Below, piece after piece: positions 27,663 to 36,601 of a stretch of DNA of 64,000 nucleotides (position 1 is the first letter of the stretch; every line of letters begins with the position of its first letter). The notes beneath the pieces are model-generated. The model was not told where the DNA came from and searched no databases. It saw nothing but the letters and a program-made list of their open reading frames with translations. Made by a program: the position numbers and the translations under genes. This DNA is from DASZIT01 sp036268775 (GTDB lineage Bacteria > Actinomycetota > Acidimicrobiia > Acidimicrobiales > RAAP-2), in NCBI GenBank assembly GCA_036268775.1, contig DATATM010000025.1, forward strand, positions 1-64,000, written 5' to 3'.

Positions 27663-28652
27663 ATGGCGTCGAGCCCAGCGGCACCGGCAACCCCCGGGGC
27701 GCCGTCCCCGGAACCGGCCGGGTCCGGACGCGTCAAGGACATCCAGGTGCTGGTGGGCGTCGACGTCGACGCGGTGTCCGGGTGGCTCGGCTCCTACGGC
27801 GGCGCCGACTCCCCCAACGACATCCAGCGGGGGATGTTCGCCGGCGAAATCGGGGTTCCCCGGGTGGCGGAGCTGCTCCGCCGCCTCGAAATCGTCGGAA
27901 GCTGGTTCGTGCCCGGGCACTCCTTGGAGACATTCCCCGACCAGATCCGGGCGGTGGCCGCCGCCGGCCACGAGATCGGGGCCCACGGCTACAGCCACGA
28001 GAACCCCATCGCCTTGAACGCCGACCAGGAGCGGGCGGTGCTGGAGCGTTCGGTGTCGCTGATCGAAGAGCTCTGCGGCCGGCCGCCGGCCGGCTACGTG
28101 GCACCGTGGTGGGAGATGTCGGAGCGGACCGCCGCCCTCCTCATCGAGTTCGGGTTCTCCTACGACCACAGCCAGAACTACAACGACTTCTCTCCGTTCT
28201 ATGCCCGGGTGGGTGACCGCTGGGTCGCCCCCGACTACTCCCGGCCGGCGGAGACCTGGATGCGACCCTTGGAGCGGGGCCCGGAGATCGACCTGGTCGA
28301 GTTCTGCGGCAACTGGTACCTGGACGACCTCCCCCCGATGATGTTCATCAAGCAGAGCCCGAACAGCCACGGGTTCGTCAACCCCCGGGACCTCGAGGTG
28401 ATGTGGCGTGACCAGTTCGACTGGGTGTACCGGGAGATGGACTACGCCGTCTTCCCCCTCACCTTGCACCCCGACGTCAGCGGTCGCCCCCAGGTCCTGC
28501 TGATGCTCGAACGGTTCTTCGCCTACCTGGCCTCCCACCCCGGCGTCCGGTTCACCACCTTCGAGGCCGCCGCCGCCGACTTCCGCCGCCGGTCCCCCTT
28601 CGTCCTCCCCGATGGGCCCGCCCCCCGCCACCCGGCCCGATCCCCGTCATGA
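27663..28652 (+). CDS. PuuE/HpPgdA-type polysaccharide deacetylase family hydrolase (allantoinase or cyclic-imide hydrolase-like)
   Basis: The ATG at 27663 with an AGGAG site 7 nt upstream gives 329 residues. The NodB-fold core has VGVDVD (Asp34/Asp36) and HGYSHEN (His108/His112) as metal ligands, with SYGGADSPNDIQRGMFAGEIG after the first motif. This is the subgroup that contains PuuE allantoinase, cyclic imide hydrolase and HpPgdA, not classical chitin deacetylases. No signal peptide is seen, which fits hydrolysis of a small imide or ureide in the cytosol. Its stop overlaps the next start (ATGA). Confidence 0.75.
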   Translation: MASSPAAPATPGAPSPEPAGSGRVKDIQVLVGVDVDAVSGWLGSYGGADSPNDIQRGMFAGEIGVPRVAELLRRLEIVGSWFVPGHSLETFPDQIRAVAAAGHEIGAHGYSHENPIALNADQERAVLERSVSLIEELCGRPPAGYVAPWWEMSERTAALLIEFGFSYDHSQNYNDFSPFYARVGDRWVAPDYSRPAETWMRPLERGPEIDLVEFCGNWYLDDLPPMMFIKQSPNSHGFVNPRDLEVMWRDQFDWVYREMDYAVFPLTLHPDVSGRPQVLLMLERFFAYLASHPGVRFTTFEAAAADFRRRSPFVLPDGPAPRHPARSPS

Positions 28653-29386
28653 GTGGCATCGGAGACCGGCCCCGGCTCGGCCTCATCGTCCCCTCCACCA
28701 ACCTGACCATCGAGCGCCTGCTGCACCGATCCGGTTTCACCGAGTTGTTCGGGGTCGACGTCGTCGTCACCCGGTTGCCGGTGACGACGATCGCGGCCAC
28801 CCCGGGATCGGACCGGCAGTTCCAGCCCCGCCGCCTGCTGGCCGCCACCCGCCTCCTGGCCGATGCCCGCCCCGATGTCATCGCCTGGACCGGCACCTCC
28901 TCCTTCTGGCTCGGCCTCGACGAGGAGGTGGCCTGGATGCGGACGGTCGGTGCCGAGCTCGGCATCCCCTTGACCAGCGCCACCGAAGCGGTGGTCGAGG
29001 CGTTGGCGGAGCTCGGGCGTCCCGAGGTGTCCCTCTTCACCCCTTACGAGGAGCCTATCCACCGGGCGGTGGCCACCACCTTGGAGGGAGCCGGCTTCCG
29101 GGTGCGACAGCAGACCAACCTGGGCATCACCGACAACGCGTCGTTTGCCGCTCTCGACCCGGCGGTGATCGAAGCGGCGGTCCGAGGGTTTCCGGGCGAC
29201 GACCCGGTGGTGGTGGTGTGCACCAATGTGACCGCCTGCATCCTGGACGCCGAGGTGGTCGACAGCCTGGTGGCGGTGCTCTGGCACGCCATGGCGTTGG
29301 CGGCCGAGCCGAAGGGTTCGTCGGTCGGACCGGCTCCCTACCGATGGTTCCACCATGCCCTGGCCACCCGCCTGGCGGTCGTCTAG
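28649..29386 (+). CDS. Maleate isomerase / Asp-Glu racemase family protein
   Basis: The 245-residue protein has the two-fold Asp/Glu racemase architecture. The second active-site motif is VVVVCTNVTAC (Cys191, Cys197). The first site reads WTGTSSF (residues 80-86), with no cysteine where racemases have one. One-cysteine active sites occur in arylmalonate decarboxylase, so the chemistry may be decarboxylation or isomerisation rather than racemisation. The start overlaps the deacetylase stop by 4 bp, so the two are one unit. It could process a diacid released from an imide. Confidence 0.7.
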   Translation: MSGIGDRPRLGLIVPSTNLTIERLLHRSGFTELFGVDVVVTRLPVTTIAATPGSDRQFQPRRLLAATRLLADARPDVIAWTGTSSFWLGLDEEVAWMRTVGAELGIPLTSATEAVVEALAELGRPEVSLFTPYEEPIHRAVATTLEGAGFRVRQQTNLGITDNASFAALDPAVIEAAVRGFPGDDPVVVVCTNVTACILDAEVVDSLVAVLWHAMALAAEPKGSSVGPAPYRWFHHALATRLAVV

Positions 29387-30633
29387 ATGATGCCGTCCAC
29401 GCTGGGGTCCGGGGGCCGGCGCGCCCCCGCCCAGGCGGCGATCGACAGCAACCGTCCGTCTTCCCCGGTCCGGCCGACCAGCTGGGCACCGACCGGCAGC
29501 CCGGTGCTGCCGGTCGACACCGGCACGGTGACCACCGGCAGGCCGAGCAAGGTCCACAGCCGGGCGAACCGCGGGTCGCCGGTGGAGGCCAACCCCTCGG
29601 GGGCCTCGCCCACCACCGCCGGGGTGAGGAGGACGTCGGCGTCGCCGAACAACTCGTCTTGGCCATCGCTACCTCCGGCGACGGCGGCCAGCCGCCGTAC
29701 CTGGTCGTATTCGTCGGGGTCGACCGACGCTCCCCGGTCCAACAGGTTCCGCAACTCGTCGGACAAGGCGGCCCCTTGGCTCCGCTCCCAGGCCAGTGAC
29801 CGGGCCGCCTCGTATCCCATCACCACCGGATGCCGGTCGGCGAGCCCGTGGAAGGAGGAGGGCAGCCCCGAGTCGAACACCTCGGCGCCGGCGTCCTCCG
29901 CCCACCCGGCCAACTCCTCCACCGCCTGGCGACCGTCGGCGCCACAGGCATCCCACTGCTCGGTGCGCAGGACCCCCATCCGCGGTGGGCGGACGGTGTC
30001 CGGGGCGGCCGGCCGACCGGTGAGGCAGACCCGGAGCGCATCGAGCAACCCGGGATCCCGGGCGAACCAGCCGACGGTATCGAGGGAGGGCGCCACCAGC
30101 TTGAGCCCGGCCACCGACACCGTCCCGAACGTCGGTTTGAACCCGTACACCCCGCAGAAGCTGGCCGGTCGGGTCACCGAGCCGGCCGTCTGGGTGCCGA
30201 GAGCCACGTCGGCCATCCCGGCGGCCACCGCCGCCGCCGATCCCATCGAGGAGCCGCCCGGGGTGCGGCTGGCCCGGTGGGGGTTGGTGGTGGGGCCGGG
30301 GTGGAAGGTGGCCAACTCGGCGGTAACCGTCTTGCCCAGGCAGACCGCCCCCGCCTGCCGGAGGAGCGCCACCGCGGCGGCATCGGCCCGCGGCCGGTGG
30401 CCGGCGAAGATGGGGCTGCCGTACTCGGTCGGCTGGTCCCCGGTATCGAACACGTCCTTCACCCCGAGCACCACCCCGAGGAGCGGTCCGGTCCCGTCGG
30501 TGTCGGCCATGGTCGCCTCCCGGCGGGCCCGCTCGGCATCCAGATGGGCCCAGGCCCGGACCACCGGTTCGCGTTCCGCCACCGCCGCCAGGGCCCGCTC
30601 CACCGCCTGGCGGGCCCTCTGCTCCCCTACCAT
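29383..30633 (-). CDS. Amidase (amidase signature family)
   Basis: The protein of about 416 residues has the amidase-signature triad: Lys in GVKDVFDT (about residue 58), cis-Ser in TPGGSSMGSAAA, and the Ser nucleophile in TQTAGSVTRPA. This short form lacks extra domains and resembles AtzE/GatA-like hydrolases that release ammonia from small amides. It is convergent with the isomerase gene, and the two stop codons overlap within a CTAG. A GTG at 30636 adds one residue. The gap to the divergent formamidase gene is short. Confidence 0.82.
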   Translation of the reverse strand: MVGEQRARQAVERALAAVAEREPVVRAWAHLDAERARREATMADTDGTGPLLGVVLGVKDVFDTGDQPTEYGSPIFAGHRPRADAAAVALLRQAGAVCLGKTVTAELATFHPGPTTNPHRASRTPGGSSMGSAAAVAAGMADVALGTQTAGSVTRPASFCGVYGFKPTFGTVSVAGLKLVAPSLDTVGWFARDPGLLDALRVCLTGRPAAPDTVRPPRMGVLRTEQWDACGADGRQAVEELAGWAEDAGAEVFDSGLPSSFHGLADRHPVVMGYEAARSLAWERSQGAALSDELRNLLDRGASVDPDEYDQVRRLAAVAGGSDGQDELFGDADVLLTPAVVGEAPEGLASTGDPRFARLWTLLGLPVVTVPVSTGSTGLPVGAQLVGRTGEDGRLLSIAAWAGARRPPDPSVDGII

Positions 30634-30695
30634 CACCGGGTTACGTCCGTGCCCGTTCGGAGGCCGATCCCGGCCGTCGCTCTCGAGGAGGAACC

Positions 30696-31628
30696 ATGCC
30701 CGCCAAGGTCACTGAACACCATTTGGGACGGGCGGTCTCCCACCAGTTCTGGGACCGGGACTTGGAACCCGAGCTGGTGGTGCGGCCGGGCTCCGAGGTC
30801 GGCCTGTCCTTGCGCGACGGGTCGAACGGCCAGATCACCCCCGGAACCGCCGCCCAGGACCTGCTGGCGTTGGACTTCACCCAGATGGACCCGCTGACCG
30901 GGCCGGTGTTCGTCGAGGGCGCCCACCCCGGCGATGCCCTGGCCGTGGAGATAGGGGACATCTCCCTCGCCGCCTGGGGATGGTCGGGGATCCTTCCCGG
31001 CCTCGGGCTGTTGGCCGATCACTTTCCGGGTCCCCTGCTCAAGTTCTGGGATCTCCAACTCGACTACGTGGAGGTCGGGCCCGGAGCCCGCTTCGCCCAG
31101 CAGCCGATGCTCGGCGTGATCGGTGTCGCCCCTCCGCTGCCGGGTCGGCACTCGTCGGTCGTCCCCACCCGGGCGGGGGGCAACATCGACGTGAAGTACA
31201 CCCGGACCGGTAGCCGGGTGCTGCTCCCGGTGTTCGTGGAGGGCGGGCTGTTGTCGCTCGGCGATGCCCACGCCCTCCAGGGGGACGGCGAGCTCAGCGG
31301 GACCGCCATCGAATGCGAGGCCGACGTGGTGGTGAAGCTGGAGGTGATCCGGGATGCCGGCCTGACCGCCCCGGTGATCGATACCGCCGAGGCCGGCGAG
31401 GATCCCCCCGAGCCCCGTCGCAGCTTCCTCGGGGTCGGCCCCGACCTCTGGGAGGCGACCCGGGAGGCGAGCCTCCGGGCGGTCGAGGCGCTGGCCGGAT
31501 CGCTCAAGATCGAACCCGATGAGGCATACGCACTGCTCGGCACCTTCGCGGAGCTCCGCATCCACGAGATCGTCGACCGCCCGAACTGGGTCGTCGGGTG
31601 CATGGTGCCCCTCCGGCTGCTGACCTGA
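30696..31628 (+). CDS. Acetamidase/formamidase family protein (first copy)
   Basis: The 310-residue protein shows FmdA/AmdA family features: a beta-rich N-terminus, MDPLTGPVFVEGAHPGD, GVIGVAPPLPGRHSS, NIDVKYTRTGS and SLGDAHALQGDGELSGTAIEC, whose His and Asp residues are metal and catalytic ligands in the family. It should hydrolyse formamide or another small amide to ammonia and an acid. The ribosome site GAGGAGG is 5-11 nt before the ATG. A second, more divergent family member is encoded at 35564-36601. Confidence 0.85.
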   Translation: MPAKVTEHHLGRAVSHQFWDRDLEPELVVRPGSEVGLSLRDGSNGQITPGTAAQDLLALDFTQMDPLTGPVFVEGAHPGDALAVEIGDISLAAWGWSGILPGLGLLADHFPGPLLKFWDLQLDYVEVGPGARFAQQPMLGVIGVAPPLPGRHSSVVPTRAGGNIDVKYTRTGSRVLLPVFVEGGLLSLGDAHALQGDGELSGTAIECEADVVVKLEVIRDAGLTAPVIDTAEAGEDPPEPRRSFLGVGPDLWEATREASLRAVEALAGSLKIEPDEAYALLGTFAELRIHEIVDRPNWVVGCMVPLRLLT

Positions 31629-31653
31629 CCACCGCCTCCCGCCCGACCGGCGA

Positions 31654-33258
31654 TCATCCCGGATAGAGGGCAGCCAGGCTGACGGTGTAGGGATAGGCCA
31701 CCACGTGCCCTTGCGGCAGTCCCTTCAACCACGGCTGGGCGACGAAGACGTCACTCCGGTTGACCATGTTCTGCCAGCAGCCGGTGGCGGCGGCGGCGTC
31801 GCCCACCTGCCCGAACAGAGCGGTGTTATCGGTGGCGACCGCCTGGTTCAGCTGGTCGGTGATGTTGGGCACCGTGCAATGGAAGATGTTCACCCCGCCG
31901 GTCGGGCCCCAGCCGATGTCGGCCCACTGGTAAGCGTCGTAGGCATCGGGCCAGATGAACTCGACCAGGAGGTCGGGGGCATCGGCCGGCACGGTGCCGG
32001 GGGGCGACCAGCCGTAGATGGTCCCCGTCTGGTAGCCGACCGACTTCACCGTCAGGCCGGCCTGGTCGAGGCTGTCGGTCAGGATGGAGGCGATGAGCTG
32101 GTCGCTCGGGGAGCTGGTGTCGTACCCGATGGTGAACGATCGCTGGGACGCCGGGAGGCTGGCCACCAAGGTTTTCAGCGCCGACGGATCGTAGGTGTTG
32201 TCCTGGGTGGCCATGCCGGCCGGCACCACGTTCTTCGGGTAGATCTGGGTCCCGATGGTGCCCAAACCCGGATAGACGTCGGCCAGGATCTGCTTGAGGT
32301 TGACCGCTTTCAGCAGCGTCTTCCGGTTGGCGGCGGTGGTGAGGAAGCCGGCATTGGGATTGACGTAGAGGTACTCCGATTGGAGGGTCGGGAGGGTGTA
32401 CACCTTCACCGAGCTACTGGCCTGGTACGACTTGATGGCCTGGTTGGTGAGGTCGTGGAGGACGGCGGCGATCTGGCCGTTGTTGAACTCCAGTTGCTCG
32501 GTATTGAAGTTGTCGATCACCGGGAAGTTCACGGTGGAGTAGTAGGGCTTGGGCCCCCAGTACTGCGGGAAGGACTTCACCTGGTAGCTGACGCCCACCT
32601 TGGCCTGGGTCAGAGTGTAGGGACCGCTGCCCAGATCGTGGGTCTGCAGATAGGTCTGGTCGTTGTCGCTCCCGGCATGGGCGGCCAGCCCGGTCGGACT
32701 CATCATCCGGGGCCCGTAGGCGGCGGCCAGATAGTCGAGGAATGCCGAGTTGGGTTGGGTCAGGTTCACCACCACCGTGTACGGATCCGGGGTCTGGACC
32801 GAGGCCACCGCTTCGGCCATGTAGGCCGGCCCGCCGTTGACGGCGGCGTCCCGGGCGAAGGAGGGCGCCACCGCCGCCGAGTTGAACGGGGTCCCGTCGT
32901 GGAACACCACCCCCTGGCGAAGTTGGAAGGTGTAGGTCTGGAGGTTGGGCGACACCGTCCAACTGGTGGCCAGGTCGGGGATGATCTTCCGCTGGTCGGT
33001 GTTGGGGGCGTACTGGAGCAGCCCGTCATAGATGTTGTTCTGGAGGATGAGACCTTGGCCGGCGTAGTAGACGGCCGGATCCGGCGGCTGGCCGGGATCC
33101 TGGAGGAACGACAGGGTGAGGGTGTGGCTGGTCGGCGCCGTGGTCGAGGCGCTGCTCGCCGAGCTCCCGCAGGCGCTCAAGCCCACGGCCGCTACCGCGA
33201 CGACCACCGCCGAGACGATCGGGGTGCGCATCCGGGCGAGCCATTTCATCGATTGCAT
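31654..33258 (-). CDS. Orphan ABC substrate-binding lipoprotein, family 5 (peptide type)
   Basis: The 534-residue precursor begins with a lipoprotein signal ending in LSAC (Cys30). The body is an SBP_bac_5 protein with the LATSWTVSPNLQTYTF region and VVFHDGTPF. It is clearly paralogous to the binding protein at 45561-47198, sharing FHDGTP-NSAA, SFAR and the DYLA-YGP motif. No permease or ATPase genes adjoin it, so it may feed the importer encoded at 41498-45564. The start at 33258 has a GGAGG site; longer readings are antisense to the aminotransferase. A GlnR-like array lies about 90 bp upstream. Confidence 0.85.
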   Translation of the reverse strand: MQSMKWLARMRTPIVSAVVVAVAAVGLSACGSSASSASTTAPTSHTLTLSFLQDPGQPPDPAVYYAGQGLILQNNIYDGLLQYAPNTDQRKIIPDLATSWTVSPNLQTYTFQLRQGVVFHDGTPFNSAAVAPSFARDAAVNGGPAYMAEAVASVQTPDPYTVVVNLTQPNSAFLDYLAAAYGPRMMSPTGLAAHAGSDNDQTYLQTHDLGSGPYTLTQAKVGVSYQVKSFPQYWGPKPYYSTVNFPVIDNFNTEQLEFNNGQIAAVLHDLTNQAIKSYQASSSVKVYTLPTLQSEYLYVNPNAGFLTTAANRKTLLKAVNLKQILADVYPGLGTIGTQIYPKNVVPAGMATQDNTYDPSALKTLVASLPASQRSFTIGYDTSSPSDQLIASILTDSLDQAGLTVKSVGYQTGTIYGWSPPGTVPADAPDLLVEFIWPDAYDAYQWADIGWGPTGGVNIFHCTVPNITDQLNQAVATDNTALFGQVGDAAAATGCWQNMVNRSDVFVAQPWLKGLPQGHVVAYPYTVSLAALYPG

Positions 33259-33347
33259 CAACCTGCCTCCAGGGGGGAAGGGAACGGTGAATCGAGGGAA
33301 CCGGCCCTCGCTGACGTGTCGGTCGCCAACGACGGTACCGGGGCAGC

Positions 33348-33385
33348 ATTTCCCCGCCGTATACGAACCGTAAATGCTGCGTTTC
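33348..33385. promoter_or_regulatory. GlnR-like array with symmetric dyad between binding protein and aminotransferase
   Basis: The plus strand reads ATTTC-n6-GTATA-n6-GTAAA-n6-GTTTC (coding strand of the binding protein: GAAAC-n6-TTTAC-n6-TATAC-n6-GAAAT). Superimposed is a perfect dyad: GCAGCATTT (33343-33351) and AAATGCTGC (33372-33380), with GTATAC exactly at the centre (33359-33364). The array is 39-76 bp before the aminotransferase GTG, fitting an activator site if that message is leaderless. Confidence 0.6.
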
Positions 33386-33423
33386 CCATCTGGTCTGAGC
33401 AGTTGGGGTGCCACAATGGCTGG

Positions 33424-34734
33424 GTGCCCACTATCGGACCCGGACCCGACCAGCTCCCTCCCTTCCTCCACCCGTTCGCGGCCCCGGCCGCCGCTCGGGG
33501 AACCTTCATCGACATCGTGGAAGGGTCGGGCGCCGAGGTCGTCGACCGGTCCGGCCGTCGTTACATCGACGCCCTGGCCAGCCTCTGGTACTGCCAGGTC
33601 GGCCACGGGAGAACCGAGATCGCCGAGGCGGTCGCCGGCCAGATGGGCACCCTGGGCGGCTTCCACACCTTCGACCGGTACACCAACCCGACCACCGATG
33701 CCCTGGCCGACCGGCTGGCCGCCATGGCCCCGATGCCGGACACCCGGGTGTTCTTCACCTCCGGCGGGTCCGAGTCGGTGGAGACGGCGATCAAGCTGGC
33801 CCGGCTGGCCCAGGTCCGCGCCGGGCACCCCGAGCGCACCGTCATCGTGAGCCGGCAGCCCTCCTATCACGGGGTCACCTACGCGGCGATGACCGCGTCG
33901 GGGGTGCCGCCCAACCAGGAGGGCTTCGGGCCGCTGCTGCCCGACGTCATCCGAGTCCCCTACGACGACCTCGACGCCATCGATGGGCTGTCGGCGGTGC
34001 AGGAGGGGAGAGTCGCCGCCATCCTCGCCGAGCCGGTGGTGGGGGCCGGTGGGGTCTGGCCGGCGCCGGAGGGCTACCTGGCCGGACTCCGCCAGCGCTG
34101 CGACGGGTTGGGCGCCCACCTCATCTTCGACGAGGTGATCTGTGCCTTCGGCCGGCTCGGCACCTGGTGGGGGGCCGAGTTCGCCGGCGTGCGACCCGAC
34201 CTCATCACCTTCGCCAAGGGGGTGACGTCGGGCTACCTGCCGCTGGGCGGCGTCCTGGTCGGCCCCGCGGTCCGGGAGCCCCTGGAGGACGACCCGGCCA
34301 CCGTGCTCCGCCACGGCTACACCTACAGCGGCCATCCGAGCTGTGCGGCGGCAGCGATGGCCAACCTGGACATCTTGGAGCGCGAGCAGCTGCTCGGCTC
34401 CGCCGACCGGATCGCCGGCACCCTCGGGGCCGGGCTGAAGACCCTGGTGGACGGCGAGGCGGTGGTCGAGGTGCGCGGGACCATGGGGGTCTGGGCCCTC
34501 GGGTTGGGGGCCGGCACCGATGCCACCGCGGTGCGCGACGCGTTGTTGACCCACGGGATCATCGCCCGGCCGATCGGCAATGCCACCGTGGCCTTCTGCC
34601 CCTCGTTGGTCATGACCGACGGGCAGATGGAGCAATGCGTCGAGGGGGCGCGCCGGGCGGTGGCCGAGGTGGCCGAGGGTGGCCCCCGGCCGGAAGTCGC
34701 ATCCAGCTCGCGGGGCCCGGCCGGGACCCGGTGA
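33424..34734 (+). CDS. Class III PLP aminotransferase (omega-amino acid type)
   Basis: The 436-residue enzyme has the fold-type I class III signature: phosphate-binding TSGGSESVETA (residues 112-122), IFDEVICAFGRLG with Asp236 for the pyridine nitrogen, and the PLP lysine in TFAKGVTSG (Lys265). Relatives transaminate beta-alanine, GABA, putrescine or taurine with pyruvate or 2-oxoglutarate. Start GTG 33424 is chosen because in-frame upstream sequence is intergenic; CACAAT ends 5-6 nt before it, suggesting a leaderless mRNA. It is first in a five-gene operon, overlapping the MBL gene by 4 bp. Confidence 0.85.
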   Translation: MPTIGPGPDQLPPFLHPFAAPAAARGTFIDIVEGSGAEVVDRSGRRYIDALASLWYCQVGHGRTEIAEAVAGQMGTLGGFHTFDRYTNPTTDALADRLAAMAPMPDTRVFFTSGGSESVETAIKLARLAQVRAGHPERTVIVSRQPSYHGVTYAAMTASGVPPNQEGFGPLLPDVIRVPYDDLDAIDGLSAVQEGRVAAILAEPVVGAGGVWPAPEGYLAGLRQRCDGLGAHLIFDEVICAFGRLGTWWGAEFAGVRPDLITFAKGVTSGYLPLGGVLVGPAVREPLEDDPATVLRHGYTYSGHPSCAAAAMANLDILEREQLLGSADRIAGTLGAGLKTLVDGEAVVEVRGTMGVWALGLGAGTDATAVRDALLTHGIIARPIGNATVAFCPSLVMTDGQMEQCVEGARRAVAEVAEGGPRPEVASSSRGPAGTR

Positions 34735-35567
34735 CCGCATCGAGTGGAATCCGGCGGATCATCCTTCTCACTCTCGGCTGGGAGGAGCTGCCGAAGTCCT
34801 GGTCGGTCTACGGCGCCCCGCCCGAAGAGCGCCTCCGGGAACCGGTCCCCGGGGTGCTGTTGGAGTGCGACGGCGGTTGGATGCTGCTGGACACCGGCTT
34901 CAACCCCGCCCTCATCCGGGACCCCGCCCTCTACCGTCGGTTCCATGGCCGGAACCACCACATCCAGGCCATCCTCCCCCCCGGGCCCGGTGAACCCCTC
35001 GAAGCTGCCGTCGACGAGGTCGGGCTGGCGCTGGAGGACATCCAGGCGGTGGCGGTGTCCCATCTGCACAACGACCATGCCGGCGGGCTGCGACACTTCG
35101 CCGACCGGGTTCCCATTCACGCTCAACGGGCCGAGTTGGCCTACGGGCTGAGCGACCATCCCGAGCCCGAACACCATGGCATCTTCCGGGTGGACTTCGA
35201 CGATCCGGGCCTGGACTGGCGTTTGGCCGATGGGGACGTCGAGATCGCCCCAGGGGTCACCGCGGTGCTGACCGCCGGCCACACCCCCGGACACCAGAGT
35301 TTCATGGTGGAGATCGACGAGTCCGCCGGCGGCGGCGGCTACGTGTTCGCCTTCGACGCCGCCGACCTGACCGAGAACATCGAGAAGGAACTCCCGGTGG
35401 GCGGCTTCATCAACTGCGAGGCGGCCGACACCGTCGAGCCGATCCGACGGCTGAAGGCCCTCGCCGCCGAACGCGACTTTCAGCTGGTGCCCGGGCACGA
35501 CCCCGAGGTCTGGCCGGCCACCACCGCGGCGTTGGCGGAACGGTGGCCGAACGAGCGCCCATCGTGA
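34731..35567 (+). CDS. MBL-fold metallohydrolase (lactonase-like)
   Basis: The GTG at 34731 overlaps the aminotransferase stop and gives 278 residues. The metallo-beta-lactamase motif HLHNDH (His111, His113, Asp115, His116) is complete. Later ligands appear in TAGHTPGHQ, AFDAAD and LVPGHDPEVW. The layout matches N-acyl-homoserine-lactonase-like MBL proteins, but its place between an aminotransferase and a formamidase argues for a catabolic lactone, lactam or imide ring opening. No signal peptide. Confidence 0.8.
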   Translation: MTASSGIRRIILLTLGWEELPKSWSVYGAPPEERLREPVPGVLLECDGGWMLLDTGFNPALIRDPALYRRFHGRNHHIQAILPPGPGEPLEAAVDEVGLALEDIQAVAVSHLHNDHAGGLRHFADRVPIHAQRAELAYGLSDHPEPEHHGIFRVDFDDPGLDWRLADGDVEIAPGVTAVLTAGHTPGHQSFMVEIDESAGGGGYVFAFDAADLTENIEKELPVGGFINCEAADTVEPIRRLKALAAERDFQLVPGHDPEVWPATTAALAERWPNERPS

Positions 35568-36601
35568 ACGGCACCGATCCCTCCGCCTTCCGCCTTCCTG
35601 CCGAGCCGGGCACCGTCCATTGGGGCTACTTCGACCAGGATCTCGAGCCGGTCCTCACCGTCCCTTCCGGCGCCATCATCTCCGTCGAGGCAATCACCCA
35701 TCATGCCGGGGACGCCCCCGACCTCCTGATGGACGAACCCATCAGCCGACTGTTCGAGAAGGTCACCGACCGAGGGCCGGGGCCGCACATCCTCACCGGA
35801 CCGATCGCGGTGAGCGGGGCCCGGCCCGGCGATGTCCTGGAGGTCCGGATCCTCTCCCTCGAGCCCCGGATCGACTTCGGGTCCAACCTGGCCGCCCACT
35901 GGGGACACCTCTACGGCGACTTCGGGAAGGAGCGGGTGACGGTCTGGTCCATCGACCGTCACCTGATGACGGCTCAGGCCGCCTTCGCCTACGACTGGAA
36001 GACCACGCCACTGGCCAACGCCCCAGGGACGCTGGTCCCCCCCGGGTCGGTGACCCGGAAGGCGGCACTGGCCGACGTGGTCGTTCCCCTCCGTCCCCAC
36101 CTCGGGACGATGGGGGTGGCCCCCGCCGCGCCGGGCCGTCACAGCAGTGTCCCACCCGGGGTGCACGGAGGGAACGTCGACAACTGGCGGGCCGGGCCGG
36201 GGACGAGCATGCACTACCCGGTGGCCCGACCCGGGGCGCTGCTCTCCCTCGGTGATCCCCACCTGTCCCAGGGCGACGGGGAGATCAGCGGGACGGCACT
36301 GGAAGCCTCGCTGGATGTGGTCATCCAGGTCCGGATTCGGAGCGACCTTCCCTTCGACGTCCCGGTGCTGGAGACGCCCACCCACTGGTACGTCCACGGG
36401 TTCGGGGACAACCTCGACGAGGCGATGGCCGATGCCGCCCGAGGCCAACTCCGGTTCTTGAACCGCCTGTTCGGGCTCAGCGCCGACGACGCCTACTCCC
36501 TGATGAGCGTCGGCGGTGACTTCGCCGTCACCCAGGTGGTGGACCAGCGCCAGGGGGTGCATGCCGGCATCGCCAAGTCCATCGTCGCCGGCCGCCCGTG
36601 A
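35564..36601 (+). CDS. Acetamidase/formamidase family protein (second copy)
   Basis: From GTG 35564 (GTGA overlap with the MBL gene) the protein has 345 residues. FmdA family motifs include HWGYFDQDLEP, DFGSNLAAHWG, GVAPAAPGRHSSVPPG, GGNVDN and SLGDPHLSQGDGEISGTALE. It should hydrolyse formamide or a related amide. It is only distantly similar to the copy at 30696. The operon partners RidA and allantoinase suggest the amide arises during ureide or amino-compound breakdown. Confidence 0.85.
   Translation: MNGTDPSAFRLPAEPGTVHWGYFDQDLEPVLTVPSGAIISVEAITHHAGDAPDLLMDEPISRLFEKVTDRGPGPHILTGPIAVSGARPGDVLEVRILSLEPRIDFGSNLAAHWGHLYGDFGKERVTVWSIDRHLMTAQAAFAYDWKTTPLANAPGTLVPPGSVTRKAALADVVVPLRPHLGTMGVAPAAPGRHSSVPPGVHGGNVDNWRAGPGTSMHYPVARPGALLSLGDPHLSQGDGEISGTALEASLDVVIQVRIRSDLPFDVPVLETPTHWYVHGFGDNLDEAMADAARGQLRFLNRLFGLSADDAYSLMSVGGDFAVTQVVDQRQGVHAGIAKSIVAGRP

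Noticed and set aside
30637..30695. GlnR box before the first formamidase gene
   Set aside because: A GTTAC is present, but no second half-site follows at 6-nt spacing.
31705..33423. Upstream extension of the aminotransferase frame
   Set aside because: It is antisense to the binding-protein gene and crosses a promoter region; the conserved protein starts at the GTG at 33424.
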